Under the pieces are notes generated by a model. That model saw nothing but the letters and a program-made list of their open reading frames with translations, searched no databases and was not told where the DNA came from. 17,424 bases of DNA, from NCBI GenBank assembly GCA_044450785.1, contig JBIOJM010000215.1, positions 1 to 17,424 on the forward strand. Reading direction: 5' to 3'. A program made the position numbers and the translations under genes. Shown piece after piece: positions 6,396-14,800 of this stretch (its first letter is position 1; the number at the start of each line of letters is the position of its first letter). This DNA comes from JBIOJM01 sp044450785 (lineage in GTDB: Bacteria; Planctomycetota; Planctomycetia; Isosphaerales; Isosphaeraceae).

Positions 6396-7722
6396 GGTGA
6401 TCGTGGGAGACGCGACTGCGCGGTCGGGTGAGCGGCTCATCCGGGTCGCGGCCCTGGCCCGCGTCGAGGGTGAGGGAGCACTGACCATCCGCCTGCGCGA
6501 TGGCCGGGTGGACGACGTGCAATTGCGCATCTTCGAAGCGCCTCGGTTCTACGAGGCGTTCTTGCGGGGCCGTGCCATCGCTGAGGTTCCCGACATCACC
6601 GCCCGCATCTGCGGGATCTGCCCGGTGGCCTACCAGATGAGCGCGTGCCACGCTCTCGAGGCGATCCTGGGCCTCACCCTGCCGGGCCCGTTGCGGGCGC
6701 TGCGCCGGCTCCTTTATTGTGGCGAGTGGATCGAGAGCCACGTGCTGCATATTGCCTTCCTGCACGCTCCCGACTTCCTGGGCTACGAGAGTGCCATCGC
6801 GATGGCGCAGGACCGACCCGAATACGCGGAGAAGGTGCGCGATGCCCTGAAACTCAAGAAGGCGGGTAACGCGGTCGTGGACCTGGTGGGCGGCCGCGCG
6901 ATCCATCCGATCAACGTGAAGCTCGGCGGGTTTTATCGAATTCCGGGCAAATCCGAGCTGACGGCGATGGCAGAGCAGTTGAAGCAGGTCCGGGACATAG
7001 CCCGGGAGCTGGTCCGCTGGACCGCCGGACTGGAATTCCCACCGTACGAGCACGATTATGAGTTCGTGGCGTTGCGGCACGAGATGGACTATCCGATGAA
7101 CGAGGGCCGTCTGGTATCGAGCCGGGGGCTGGATCTTGCCATGGACCAGTTTCCCGAGCAGTTTGAGGAGTACCAGGTGCCGTACTCCAACGCCCTGCAA
7201 TGCCGCCGCCGGGGCGGGGGTGCGTATTTCGTCGGCCCACTGGCGCGCTGGAACATCAACGCCGATCGGGCCACGCCCGAAGTGAGAGAGCTCGCCCGCG
7301 AGACCGGCATCGCCTGGCCGTGCAAGAACCCTTACGTCGGTATCGTCGTCCGCGCCCTCGAGACCGTCTATGCCGTCGAGGAGGCGATCCGATTGATCGA
7401 ATCTCATGAGCGGCCCGAGGCCCCTTCCCTCTCCTATCTACCACGGGCCGGCGCGGGCGCGTGGATCACCGAGGCCCCCCGCGGCATCCTCTACCATCGC
7501 TACCTAGCCGACGCGACCGGGCACGTCACCCACGCGACGATCATTCCGCCCACGAGCCAGAACCAGCGCCAGATGGAGGAGGACCTCATCCGCTTCGCCC
7601 CATCGGTGCTCGATCTCCCCGAGGACCAAGCTGCCTGGCGGTGCGAGCAGGTGGTGCGCAACTACGATCCATGCATCAGTTGCGCGACCCATTCCTTGAA
7701 GTTGCGGGTGGAGGAATCATGA
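6373..7722 (+). CDS. hydA: [NiFe] hydrogenase large (catalytic) subunit, group 3b type (HydA-like)
   Basis: This 449-aa subunit carries both nickel-binding motifs. The L1 motif is RICGICP with Cys80 and Cys83; the L2 motif is DPCISCATH with Cys434 and Cys437. The L1 continuation PVAYQMSACHALE and the L2 end CATH match NADP-linked group 3b enzymes rather than F420-reducing or Hox types, from family knowledge. The nine residues after His440 (SLKLRVEES) are a short C-terminal extension, presumably removed by the neighbouring endopeptidase after nickel insertion. The enzyme interconverts H2 with protons and electrons. The ATG at 6373 has AGGAG six bases upstream and overlaps hydD by 23 bp. The stop overlaps the protease start as ATGA. 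Confidence 0.95.
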   Translation: MPDQPPDEVIVGDATARSGERLIRVAALARVEGEGALTIRLRDGRVDDVQLRIFEAPRFYEAFLRGRAIAEVPDITARICGICPVAYQMSACHALEAILGLTLPGPLRALRRLLYCGEWIESHVLHIAFLHAPDFLGYESAIAMAQDRPEYAEKVRDALKLKKAGNAVVDLVGGRAIHPINVKLGGFYRIPGKSELTAMAEQLKQVRDIARELVRWTAGLEFPPYEHDYEFVALRHEMDYPMNEGRLVSSRGLDLAMDQFPEQFEEYQVPYSNALQCRRRGGGAYFVGPLARWNINADRATPEVRELARETGIAWPCKNPYVGIVVRALETVYAVEEAIRLIESHERPEAPSLSYLPRAGAGAWITEAPRGILYHRYLADATGHVTHATIIPPTSQNQRQMEEDLIRFAPSVLDLPEDQAAWRCEQVVRNYDPCISCATHSLKLRVEES

Positions 7723-8165
7723 GCTTGATCGTCGGACTCGGCAGCCCCCACGGCGACGACCAACTGGGCTGGGTGGTGGTCGACCGGCTGCGCCCGCGGC
7801 TGCCGGCCGGAATCACCACGGACAAGGTCAAGGGCGGGCTCGAGCTCCTGGAGTCACTGGGTGGGCACGACGCGGCCGTGTTGATCGACGCCGTCGCGCC
7901 CAAGGGCCGGCCCGGAACGATCCGATCGTTCGCCTGGCCTTCACCCGAGCTGGCCCACTGCGCTAGGTCGAGCACGCACGGCCTGGGGCTGGTCCAGGCG
8001 CTTCAGCTTGCCGAGACACTCGGCCGGCTTCCCCATCGCGTGAACATTTATACGATTGAGGCCCAGGATACTTCCCCCGGCGCGCCCTTGAGCGGGAACG
8101 TCGCGCGGCGGCTCGATGCCGTGGTGGAGGCGATCCTTCGTGATGTCACCTGCCGCGAAAGGTGA
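7719..8165 (+). CDS. hydrogenase maturation endopeptidase (HyaD/HycI family)
   Basis: The 148-aa protein starts IVGLGSPHGDDQLG, the GxGxxxxxDD/E opening of [NiFe] maturation proteases. Probable nickel-sensing ligands are Asp14, Asp57 in LIDAVAPKGRPGT and His87 in SSTHGLGL, matching the Glu/Asp-Asp-His triad of HycI and HybD. It would cut the HydA extension after the His of DPCISCATH once nickel is in place. Length is slightly under the usual 150-170 residues. GGAGG precedes the ATG at 7719, and the start overlaps the hydA stop by four bases. The tight coupling strongly suggests that this protease is dedicated to this hydrogenase. Confidence 0.9.
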   Translation: MSLIVGLGSPHGDDQLGWVVVDRLRPRLPAGITTDKVKGGLELLESLGGHDAAVLIDAVAPKGRPGTIRSFAWPSPELAHCARSSTHGLGLVQALQLAETLGRLPHRVNIYTIEAQDTSPGAPLSGNVARRLDAVVEAILRDVTCRER

Positions 8166-8185
8166 TAAGATCGGGAGCCGTTGGC

Positions 8186-8560
8186 ATGCACGAAACCGCC
8201 CTGGTCGCGCATCTGCTTCGCCGGGTTGTGCAGGAGGCCCGGGCGGCCGGCGCGGCGCGGGTGATGGCGGTGCGCCTTCGGGTCGGGGAATTCGCGGGCG
8301 TCGAGCCGACCTTGCTCGAGGATGCCTTCCAGCGGCAGAGCGCCGGCACTAGGGCGGACGGGGCCCGGCTCGAGATCGTGGCGGTTCCGCTGGAGGCCTT
8401 GTGTGATTCGTGCGGGCATCGGTTTCGGGTCGAACTGTTTCGGTTCCAATGTCCGACCTGCGGAGGCTGCCGGACGCGGGTCGTGGCGGGTGAGGAGCTA
8501 GACCTGGAAAGCCTGGCAGTCACAACCGAGCCGGAACCGTCCAAGGTGATAATACCGTGA
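8186..8560 (+). CDS. hypA: hydrogenase nickel-insertion protein HypA
   Basis: This 124-aa protein has the usual HypA size. It starts MHE, with the N-terminal amine, His2 and Glu3 of the nickel site. The zinc site is CDSC (Cys73, Cys76) and CPTC (Cys89, Cys92). In between is VRLRVGEFAGVEPTLLEDAF, matching the HypA core. It hands nickel to the HydA precursor together with HypB. GGGAG lies eight bases before the ATG at 8186, 20 bases after the protease stop. The last residues overlap the hypB start as GTGA. HypA sequences usually read MHEMSL or MHELAL; MHETAL is a minor variant. Confidence 0.93.
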   Translation: MHETALVAHLLRRVVQEARAAGAARVMAVRLRVGEFAGVEPTLLEDAFQRQSAGTRADGARLEIVAVPLEALCDSCGHRFRVELFRFQCPTCGGCRTRVVAGEELDLESLAVTTEPEPSKVIIP

Positions 8561-9228
8561 GTCGCATCGAGCTGAACACACCGATCCTGGGCGAAGCGGC
8601 CAACCAAGCCGCGGGCCTGCGGCGCCGGATGGCCGAGCAAGGGACCCTTGTGGTCAACCTCCTTTCGTCTCCGGGCGCGGGCAAGACCGCGCTTCTGGTA
8701 GCGACCGCGCAACGGCTTGCCGCCGAGTTTCGCCTGGCGGCCTTGGTGGGAGACATCGCCACCGATCGCGACGCCCAGCGGCTAGGGCCCTGGATGCCCG
8801 CCGTGCAACTGACCACGGGTGGGGCCTGCCACCTGGAGGTTCCCCTGGTTGAATCGGGTCTCACCCGACTGAGCGAAGCAGTGACCGGTGCGGTCGATTT
8901 CCTGTTCATCGAGAATGTGGGCAACCTCGTCTGCCCGGCTTCGTTCGACCTGGGCGAACACCTGCGCGTCGTCCTTCTGGCCGTGACCGAGGGGGACGAC
9001 AAGCCGCAGAAATACCCCAAGGCGTTTCGCACCGCCGCGGCCTGCGTCATCTCCAAGATCGACCTGCTGCCGCACGTCCCTTTTTCCCCGGCCGCGGCCC
9101 GGGCCGATGCCTGGGCTATTCGGCCTGACCTCGCATTCTTCGAGGTCTCGGCGCTCTCTGGGGCGGGGCTCGACGATTGGTGCGAATTCCTCATCCAGAC
9201 CCGCCGAGCGCGGATCGATGCGACATGA
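8557..9228 (+). CDS. hypB: hydrogenase nickel-incorporation GTPase HypB
   Basis: The 223-aa G3E GTPase has Walker A SSPGAGKT (37-44), the switch region VGDIATDRDAQRL (64-76), CHLE at 91-94 with the metal-binding Cys-His pair, ENVGNLVCP (119-127), and the guanine-specificity motif SKIDLLPH (166-173). It lacks the His-rich N-terminal nickel store seen in some HypB proteins. It uses GTP hydrolysis to drive nickel delivery with HypA. The GTG start at 8557 overlaps the hypA stop, so translation is coupled. HypC, HypD, HypE and HypF, needed for the Fe(CN)2CO part, are not in this window. Confidence 0.95.
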   Translation: MSRIELNTPILGEAANQAAGLRRRMAEQGTLVVNLLSSPGAGKTALLVATAQRLAAEFRLAALVGDIATDRDAQRLGPWMPAVQLTTGGACHLEVPLVESGLTRLSEAVTGAVDFLFIENVGNLVCPASFDLGEHLRVVLLAVTEGDDKPQKYPKAFRTAAACVISKIDLLPHVPFSPAAARADAWAIRPDLAFFEVSALSGAGLDDWCEFLIQTRRARIDAT

Positions 9229-9259
9229 GATTCAGGGCGGCCTGCATCAAGCTCACGAC

Positions 9260-9283
9260 GTGCATCCAAGAGTTGGATTTCAC
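9260..9283. repeat. inverted repeat between hypB and adk
   Basis: ATCCAA (9264-9269) and TTGGAT (9273-9278) are perfect arms around GAG. Outer GTG (9260-9262) and CAC (9281-9283) can extend the stem past a small internal loop. It sits in the 75-bp gap before the adenylate kinase gene. It is not followed by a T run, so a simple terminator is unlikely; a processing or operator site is possible. Confidence 0.3.
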
Positions 9284-9303
9284 GTGAGAATGGGAGACTG
9301 AGC

Positions 9304-10044
9304 ATGCAAGGAGATCGAACAGCCTGGTTCAAGGGCGGTGATGCCCAGTGCAAGATCATGTCCCCCCCACGTGACCGTTCTTACCGGCTGATTCTGCTGG
9401 GCCCACCGGGGGTCGGCAAGGGCACGCAGGCGGAGATGCTCTGTGAGGCCTTGGGCACCTGCCACCTCTCCACGGGCGATGTTTTCCGGGCGGCCCAGTG
9501 CGAGACCGAACCGAGCCCGGCTCTGAGATCGGCCCTGGACGCCATGCGGCGGGGCGAGCTCGTTTCGGACCTCGTGGTCGTTACGATGGTCCAGGAGCGG
9601 GTCGGATGCCTCCGCTGCCGGGGCGGATTCCTGCTCGACGGGTTCCCTCGCACGGTGGCCCAGGCCGAGGCCCTGGACGCCTTGCTGGTCGCGCAGGGCG
9701 TGATCCTTGACACGGTCTTGAGCTACGATCTGCCGCTGGACGAAATTGTGGACCGGCTGAGCGGGCGCCGTACCTGCGCCGGTTGCAAGGCGGTTTATCA
9801 CGTTGTCACACGCAAGCCTCGAGCCGAGAGCGTCTGCGACCAATGCGGGGGGCGGCTGGTCCAGCGTGAGGACGACCATCCCGAATCGATCCGGGTCCGC
9901 ATGAGTGCCTATCAGGAAAGCACCAGGCCTCTGATCGACTACTACGAGCGGAACGGCAAGCTGCTAAAGGTTCCCGCCGCGGGCTCGCCGGCCGAGATCC
10001 TGGAACGCTCGCTTCACGCCTTGAACGAACAGTTGGCGACCTAA
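9304..10044 (+). CDS. adk: adenylate kinase, long form with zinc-type LID
   Basis: This 246-aa protein is a nucleoside monophosphate kinase of the adenylate kinase family, converting 2 ADP to ATP + AMP. The P-loop is GPPGVGKGTQ (33-42). The NMP-binding start is HLSTGDVFRAA (54-64), and LLDGFPRT (110-117) is the classic central motif. The LID carries two CxxC pairs, Cys158/Cys161 and Cys178/Cys181, as in zinc-binding bacterial enzymes. ESIRVRMSAYQESTRPLIDYY (194-214) holds the later arginines. The first 25 residues before the core strand are an extra extension. The ATG at 9304 follows GGGAG at a usable distance; ATG 9358 has none. Its place at the end of a hydrogenase cluster is unusual, and it may be a second copy beside a housekeeping adk. 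Confidence 0.9.
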   Translation: MQGDRTAWFKGGDAQCKIMSPPRDRSYRLILLGPPGVGKGTQAEMLCEALGTCHLSTGDVFRAAQCETEPSPALRSALDAMRRGELVSDLVVVTMVQERVGCLRCRGGFLLDGFPRTVAQAEALDALLVAQGVILDTVLSYDLPLDEIVDRLSGRRTCAGCKAVYHVVTRKPRAESVCDQCGGRLVQREDDHPESIRVRMSAYQESTRPLIDYYERNGKLLKVPAAGSPAEILERSLHALNEQLAT

Positions 10045-10091
10045 TGAGCCGGCGATTCTCGACAAATATTGTCCTTGCAATCCGGAAAGGA

Positions 10092-10146
10092 GTCGATCAA
10101 GATATATGCTTGATCGACCGATGGATCGGCTGGATCAATCGATCAA
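10092..10146. repeat. nested inverted-repeat zone with three matching arms downstream of adk
   Basis: GTCGATCAAG (10092-10101) and CTTGATCGAC (10109-10118) are perfect 10-bp arms around ATATATG. A third arm, TCGATCAA at 10139-10146, can pair instead with TTGATCGA (10110-10117), enclosing a smaller CCGAT-GG-ATCGG hairpin (10118-10129). The two large stems are mutually exclusive. There is no T tract after either. It could be an operon-end hairpin, an operator for a dimeric regulator, or a conformational switch. It lies 47 bases past adk. Confidence 0.5.
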
Positions 10147-10293
10147 CAGCTCCGCTTGCGAGCCTTGCCAGCGCTGAGACAGAGGGTCGTGCTCACCTCC
10201 GATCATGATCGCTATTCTCTCAAGTCAGCATCCATCATTTCACCGGTTTTCGCCATCAATCACGGGTGGTGTCTCACGTCCGACCAGAAACGA

Positions 10294-10614
10294 GTGAACC
10301 TGATCCGGTCGTTCCTCGCGGCGCCTGACGGGTGCGCGAGTGCCGCGGCGGTCCTAGCCTGGAACGCATTCTACCGGGCCTACAATCCCTTGATCCGTGT
10401 CGTGGTCAGGAAATATGCCGGTCGCCGGGTTGATGTCGACGACCTCACGCAGGAGGTGTGGATTGCACTGACCAACGAACTGCCGGATTTTCAACAGGAT
10501 CCGGCTCGGGGCACGCTCAGCGGCTGGGTGGCCACCGTAGCGCACCATGCGGCGGCCAGCGACTCCACCGAGCGCGCCGGGTGCTTGAAGATCTGCTACG
10601 CCGTGGAGGGTTAG
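10294..10614 (+). pseudogene. truncated ECF-type RNA polymerase sigma factor (region 2 only)
   Basis: The frame encodes a sigma-70 region 2: WNAFYRAYNPLIRVVVRKYA, then VDVDDLTQEVWIALTNEL and TLSGWVATVAHHAA. These match the core-binding helix, the DDLTQEV helix and the 'W..T.....' segment of ECF sigma factors. After HHAA the frame loses all similarity and stops 16 codons later, so the linker and DNA-binding region 4 are missing. In another frame right there the DNA reads GQRLHRARRVLEDLLRR, a possible basic linker, which suggests a frameshift followed by decay. No ATG is available. GTG 10294 is the best start, but the frame is open back to about 10156. Probably a remnant rather than a working regulator. 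Confidence 0.6.
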
Positions 10615-11312
10615 GGTGTGTGGACATATCTGGGTAACCGACGTTTAGGTCGCAGAGGGAAAATCGGAGCAGACCGCCGGAATTTGCGTTACGATTTCCG
10701 CTCTGGATGGCTCTTCACTTACAGAGGAACAACCAGCAAAAGTTTTCAACGCATCGGTGGATGCCAACAGGATTTTCACCAAGGTAATGGCTGATGGGAG
10801 GCGTGAGCGCGCGGGAGGCGTGATTCTTACCGACCTTCCGTGATCGCTCAGGTTGCGCAGTGTCGGTCGCCGCGATTCGCCCTATCAATTCAAACGGGCG
10901 CCTGCGGCTGATCGGGCGGCGCGGATGAGCCGCGCCGTGGGATCCGGCGGTGCCGTCCCAAGAAGAGCCGGCTCGCCGTCAGGGGGCTTTGTGCACCCGT
11001 AGTCACTCCGTCCCGCAGCGAAACGCCGGCTTGGCCAGACGCTGGCGCAACCCATCATGCCGGAATTGATCCGTCAAGCTTCGATTGACGCGTGAAACAC
11101 GGGGAGACCTGTCGACCCAAGGGGCGGGGTCAGAGACCCGCGCCCAGCAGCTGTCCCGCCACGAAACGAGCGAACTGGCCGGGTGCTGACGCGCCGCGCC
11201 TTGTTTGCTCTTCGAGGCCTCTTCCGCCGAAAGCATTCGTCCGATCGGCACAGCCGACCAGTCGCCGTGGGACAAGATGCCGCGCTCTGAAAGTCCTCTA
11301 TATATAGTATGA
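10615..11312. other. about 700 bp without a recognisable gene
   Basis: No open frame here has the codon bias of its neighbours. Two strong hairpins are visible. One is CGGCGCGG/CCGCGCCG around ATGAG at 10917-10937. The other is GGGCGGGGTC paired with GACCC-G-CGCCC at 11122-11145 with one bulged base. Neither has a T tract. The stretch right after the sigma remnant (10615-10760) is less GC-rich than the surroundings and could be mobile-element debris, but I recognise no transposase fragment. TATATATAGT at 11299-11308 may be a -10 region for the next gene. Confidence 0.5.
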
Positions 11313-11792
11313 ATGATGATGGGGCTTGTGATGACGACCGCGGCAAGCAAGAGCAACCCGGGCTGGCAGGCGAACGTGAAGTGCGAAGTCCGCTACATCC
11401 CCATGACGGAGGAAACGACGGCCGGCGCGATGGAGGAGACGACAGACGGCGAGATGGCGCGGAGACCACCGACGACCCGCTGGAGGAGAACGGCGGAGGG
11501 CGAGACGGTGGACATGTGGCTCAAGGTCTGGGACTGCTTCGTCGATGTCTTCCGACCGGGCGGTGAGCGGATTCGCTTCCGCGTCAATCGCCCCACCGAC
11601 CGGCACCTCACCTTCGCCGATCCGCGTGAGCGGACCGCGGGAACAGCCGGCACGACCGGGCCCTGGGGCACGCTGCCGGCGCTGCGCGCGGCCAAGCCCC
11701 GCACGCTGACGCCGACCGGCTTCAAGGCGGAAGTGGCGCGGCTGATCGGAACAGAGCGGGCCGACGAGATCATCCGGCTGCTTCTGGAATGA
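11313..11792 (+). CDS. unrecognised 159-aa protein
   Basis: I do not recognise this protein. The frame has strongly GC-rich third positions through nearly its whole length, supporting real coding. The N-terminus offers four Met codons (MMMGLVM); ATG 11331 has GGGG six bases upstream and may be the true start. Residues 29-60 are rich in Thr, Glu and Arg, with repeated ETT/EET steps. The middle, VDMWLKVWDCFVDVFRPGGERIRFRV (67-92), looks like a folded alpha/beta core. The C-terminus, FKAEVARLIGTERADEIIRLLLE, is a predicted amphipathic helix. There is no signal peptide or membrane segment. It lies 76 bases before the RHS gene on the same strand, with a terminator-like hairpin between, so it is probably separate from it. 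Confidence 0.55.
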   Translation: MMMGLVMTTAASKSNPGWQANVKCEVRYIPMTEETTAGAMEETTDGEMARRPPTTRWRRTAEGETVDMWLKVWDCFVDVFRPGGERIRFRVNRPTDRHLTFADPRERTAGTAGTTGPWGTLPALRAAKPRTLTPTGFKAEVARLIGTERADEIIRLLLE

Positions 11793-11803
11793 TGACTTTT
11801 TTT
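11769..11803 (+). terminator. terminator-like hairpin and T tract between the 159-aa gene and the RHS gene
   Basis: ATCATCC (11769-11775) pairs with GGAATGAT (11786-11793) with one bulged A. A 7-base T tract starts at 11797, three bases after the stem. The stem overlaps the stop codon of the upstream gene. The stem is AT-containing and only 7 bp long, so termination may be partial. Confidence 0.45.
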
Positions 11804-11868
11804 CGCGTTTCCAACGACATTTGTCAAACATCGGAAGTCGCGCCCGAGAGCGAACGAAGGACCGCACC

Positions 11869-14800
11869 ATGAGTAGCCGCCGCCTGAACTTCGAAACGAA
11901 AAAGCGTCGCGCCCGCCTGGCCATGAAGGTCGACCGGCTGGATCGATTGGAGACGCGTAACACAATTACTGAACCGATCTCTATTCTTGGTCTCAGCGTT
12001 CCCGTGTTTCAGGGACTCGCTCGGATCGGGCTCATGGACCCCAATGCCATGCGTGGGCTTGCGCCGCCTGTCCAGGTGACGAATCAAGCCCGGCGCCCGG
12101 CCGGCGCGGCCCCGAGCAACTTCATCCCCATCGTGATCGGTGCTCCAACACACCATCCCGCCACCGCGGGCGGCGGCGGCGCTTCCGATCAGTATGGGAC
12201 GGCCCAAGCGCCCCAGGCCAAGGTCCAGGCCGGCGACTGGCTGAACTTCCTGCCGGTCTCGAATTCCGATTCCACCGAATCCGGCATCAGCACTCCCTGG
12301 CATCCGATCGCCCGCGCCGGTGGCGGGGCGGCCTTACCGCCGCGCGGCGGGTCGAGCGGACCGGGTGCGGCGCAGGCCGCCACACGGGGCGCGATCAACC
12401 CCATCGTCCTGCCCGCATCCACGCCGGGCGTGAGCAACGCGGGTGGCTCCGGGGCGCTCGTGGCCGCCGTGGCCAGCGCCGGCGGCAACAACGGCGCCCC
12501 GGCCGCCGCCGCCCTGGGCTCCTCGGCGCCCGTCGCCACCACGCCGTCCGGTCAGGCCCCGGCCGGATCCGCTCACTCTTCCGGCAGCGGCCATGCGGCG
12601 GCCCCGCTCACGGCCTCGGGCGGGGGCCCAGCGCCCGGGTCCACACCCGATCCCGTCATTGGCAACAAGTCGGGACCAAGTCAGCAGACATTTACATATT
12701 TTCCAATGTACGTTCTGGATAACAACAACGGAGTCGTCCTTTTTCCGGGAGTCGATCAGCAGGCCACCCTGGGCGGCTACGTCGATCTGGAAGCCCAGGT
12801 TTCGGGCACCACCGTCACAGCCTACAACTGGAATACATCAGGCCTGGGCAGCGACGCCACGCACCTTTCGGCCACCAACACTTACCAGTTGACCTTCCAG
12901 TGGCTGACCTATAGTCCGGCTTCCCCTCATACGGATCCGGTCACGCTCTCGGTGACCGACAGCAACAGTCACGTCGAAACATATACCTATGACTTCAATG
13001 TCCCGACGGGAAATGTGAACGCCTCGGGAGGCGGCAATGCAACCTGGCCCCAGACGCTTCCGCCCGACCAGCAGCTCCTGTCGTCACCCGCGTTCACCAG
13101 CGACAACGCCTCGGTCGACGCCACCAGCGGCGCGGTCGACACCACGATCCCGCTGCCCGGCTACAACCCCAACGTGCCGGCGCTGGCATTGACGTATGAC
13201 TCGATCACGGCTAACACCATGCCGATCATCGTGGTCGAGAACACGCTCAGCGCCTCGGCGGCGGTCCCGTCGAAGGTCAGCGCCCAGTTGACGTTCAACT
13301 CCAGCCTGGGCACGGCCTATTACTACGACACCAGCCTGTTCAACCCCGGCGACGTCCAGCAGATCGCGCTCCAGGCCACGAGCGCCACGTCGCTGGGCAC
13401 CGGCCGGTACGCGTATTCGGCCCAGGTCGTCGACATCGGCACGACCAACACGACGATGACGCTGAGCGGAACAGCCACCGTGCTCAGCCAGACCGGCAGC
13501 GCCTTCGGCGACGGCTGGACGCTCCAGGGCCTGGAGCAGATCACCTCGGCGTCGGGGGGTGTGATCCTCAACCTGGGCGACGGCGGCCGGAGCCTCTGGT
13601 TCTCGGGTGGATCCGGCAGCGGCGGCACAACCTACACCGACCCGCAAGGCGAGTTCTCGACCCTGGTCAAGAACTCGGGCGGCTCCTATACCGACACCCT
13701 CACCGGCGGCACGCAGGTCACTTTCAACTCCGGCGGATACGAGACCGCCGTGATCGATTTAAATAACATGCATATTACATATGCATATAATGGATCGAAC
13801 CAGCTTACATCGATCACCGATCCATACAGCAACGTCACGACCTTCAGCTACAGCGGCGGCTACCTGCAGTCGATCACCGACCCGGCCAGCCGGGTGACGA
13901 CCTTCACGCACAGCGGGGCCAGCCTGACGGGAGCGACCCTGCCGGACGGCAGCACCTGGGGGTATGGTTACGACTCCGGGGGCCGGCTCACCCACATCAC
14001 CGACCCCCGGTCAAACACGGTCACCGTGGCGTACGACGGCGCCGAGAGGGCCAGTACCGTGACGCGTCCGGACCTGACCACGGAAGAGTTCACGCCCGAC
14101 CAGGAATCGGGCTGGACAAACACGGGGACCTCGGGCAGCCCGGCGGCGGCGACCCTGCTGGCCCAGGCAACCAGTACGTACACCGACCCCAACGGCAACA
14201 CAACCTCGCTGCGGCCGGACTGGTGGGGCATGGGCGCGACGGGCGTCCAGGTCGATGCTCTCGGCAACGTGGGAACCGATGATCTGAGCTCGAATGGCCT
14301 GGCCACCGTTGCGATCGATCAGGTTAACCGGATCGACCTGTTCACGTACGACTCGAAGGGGAACATGACCCTGGAGTTCTATCCCGACGGCAACAGCATC
14401 CAGTACACCTACAACAGCGACGCCGAGCCGCTCAGCTACATCAACGCCGACGGAAATAGTGATAACTACACATATGACGGCAACGGCAACCTGACGGTCG
14501 TCAAGGACCCGCTCACGAACCTGACGACGATGTCCTATACGGCGGACGGCAAGCTCAAGACCGTCACCGACGCTAACAATCACGTCGTCACCTATCAATA
14601 TGATAGTCAGGACCGCGTCACGACGGTCGTGAACGCCGACGGCACGACAGTGAAATCGGCCTACAACAGCCAGGGAAACGTGGTCAAGGTCACCGACGAG
14701 CGGGGGAATGCGACCACCTACAGCTTCGACGCGATGAACCGCCGGACCGGGATGACCGACGCGCTCACGAATGTGACGACGTACACCTATGACTCGGGCG

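Noticed and set aside
11298..11965. Two long minus-strand frames opposite the 159-aa gene and the RHS start
   Set aside because: They are Arg/Ser-rich, typical of mirror frames of GC-rich genes, with no motif or start signal.
13084..13647. Long minus-strand frames within the RHS gene (also 15178-15984)
   Set aside because: Val/Gly/Arg-rich mirror translations of the YD repeats; the plus strand explains the region.
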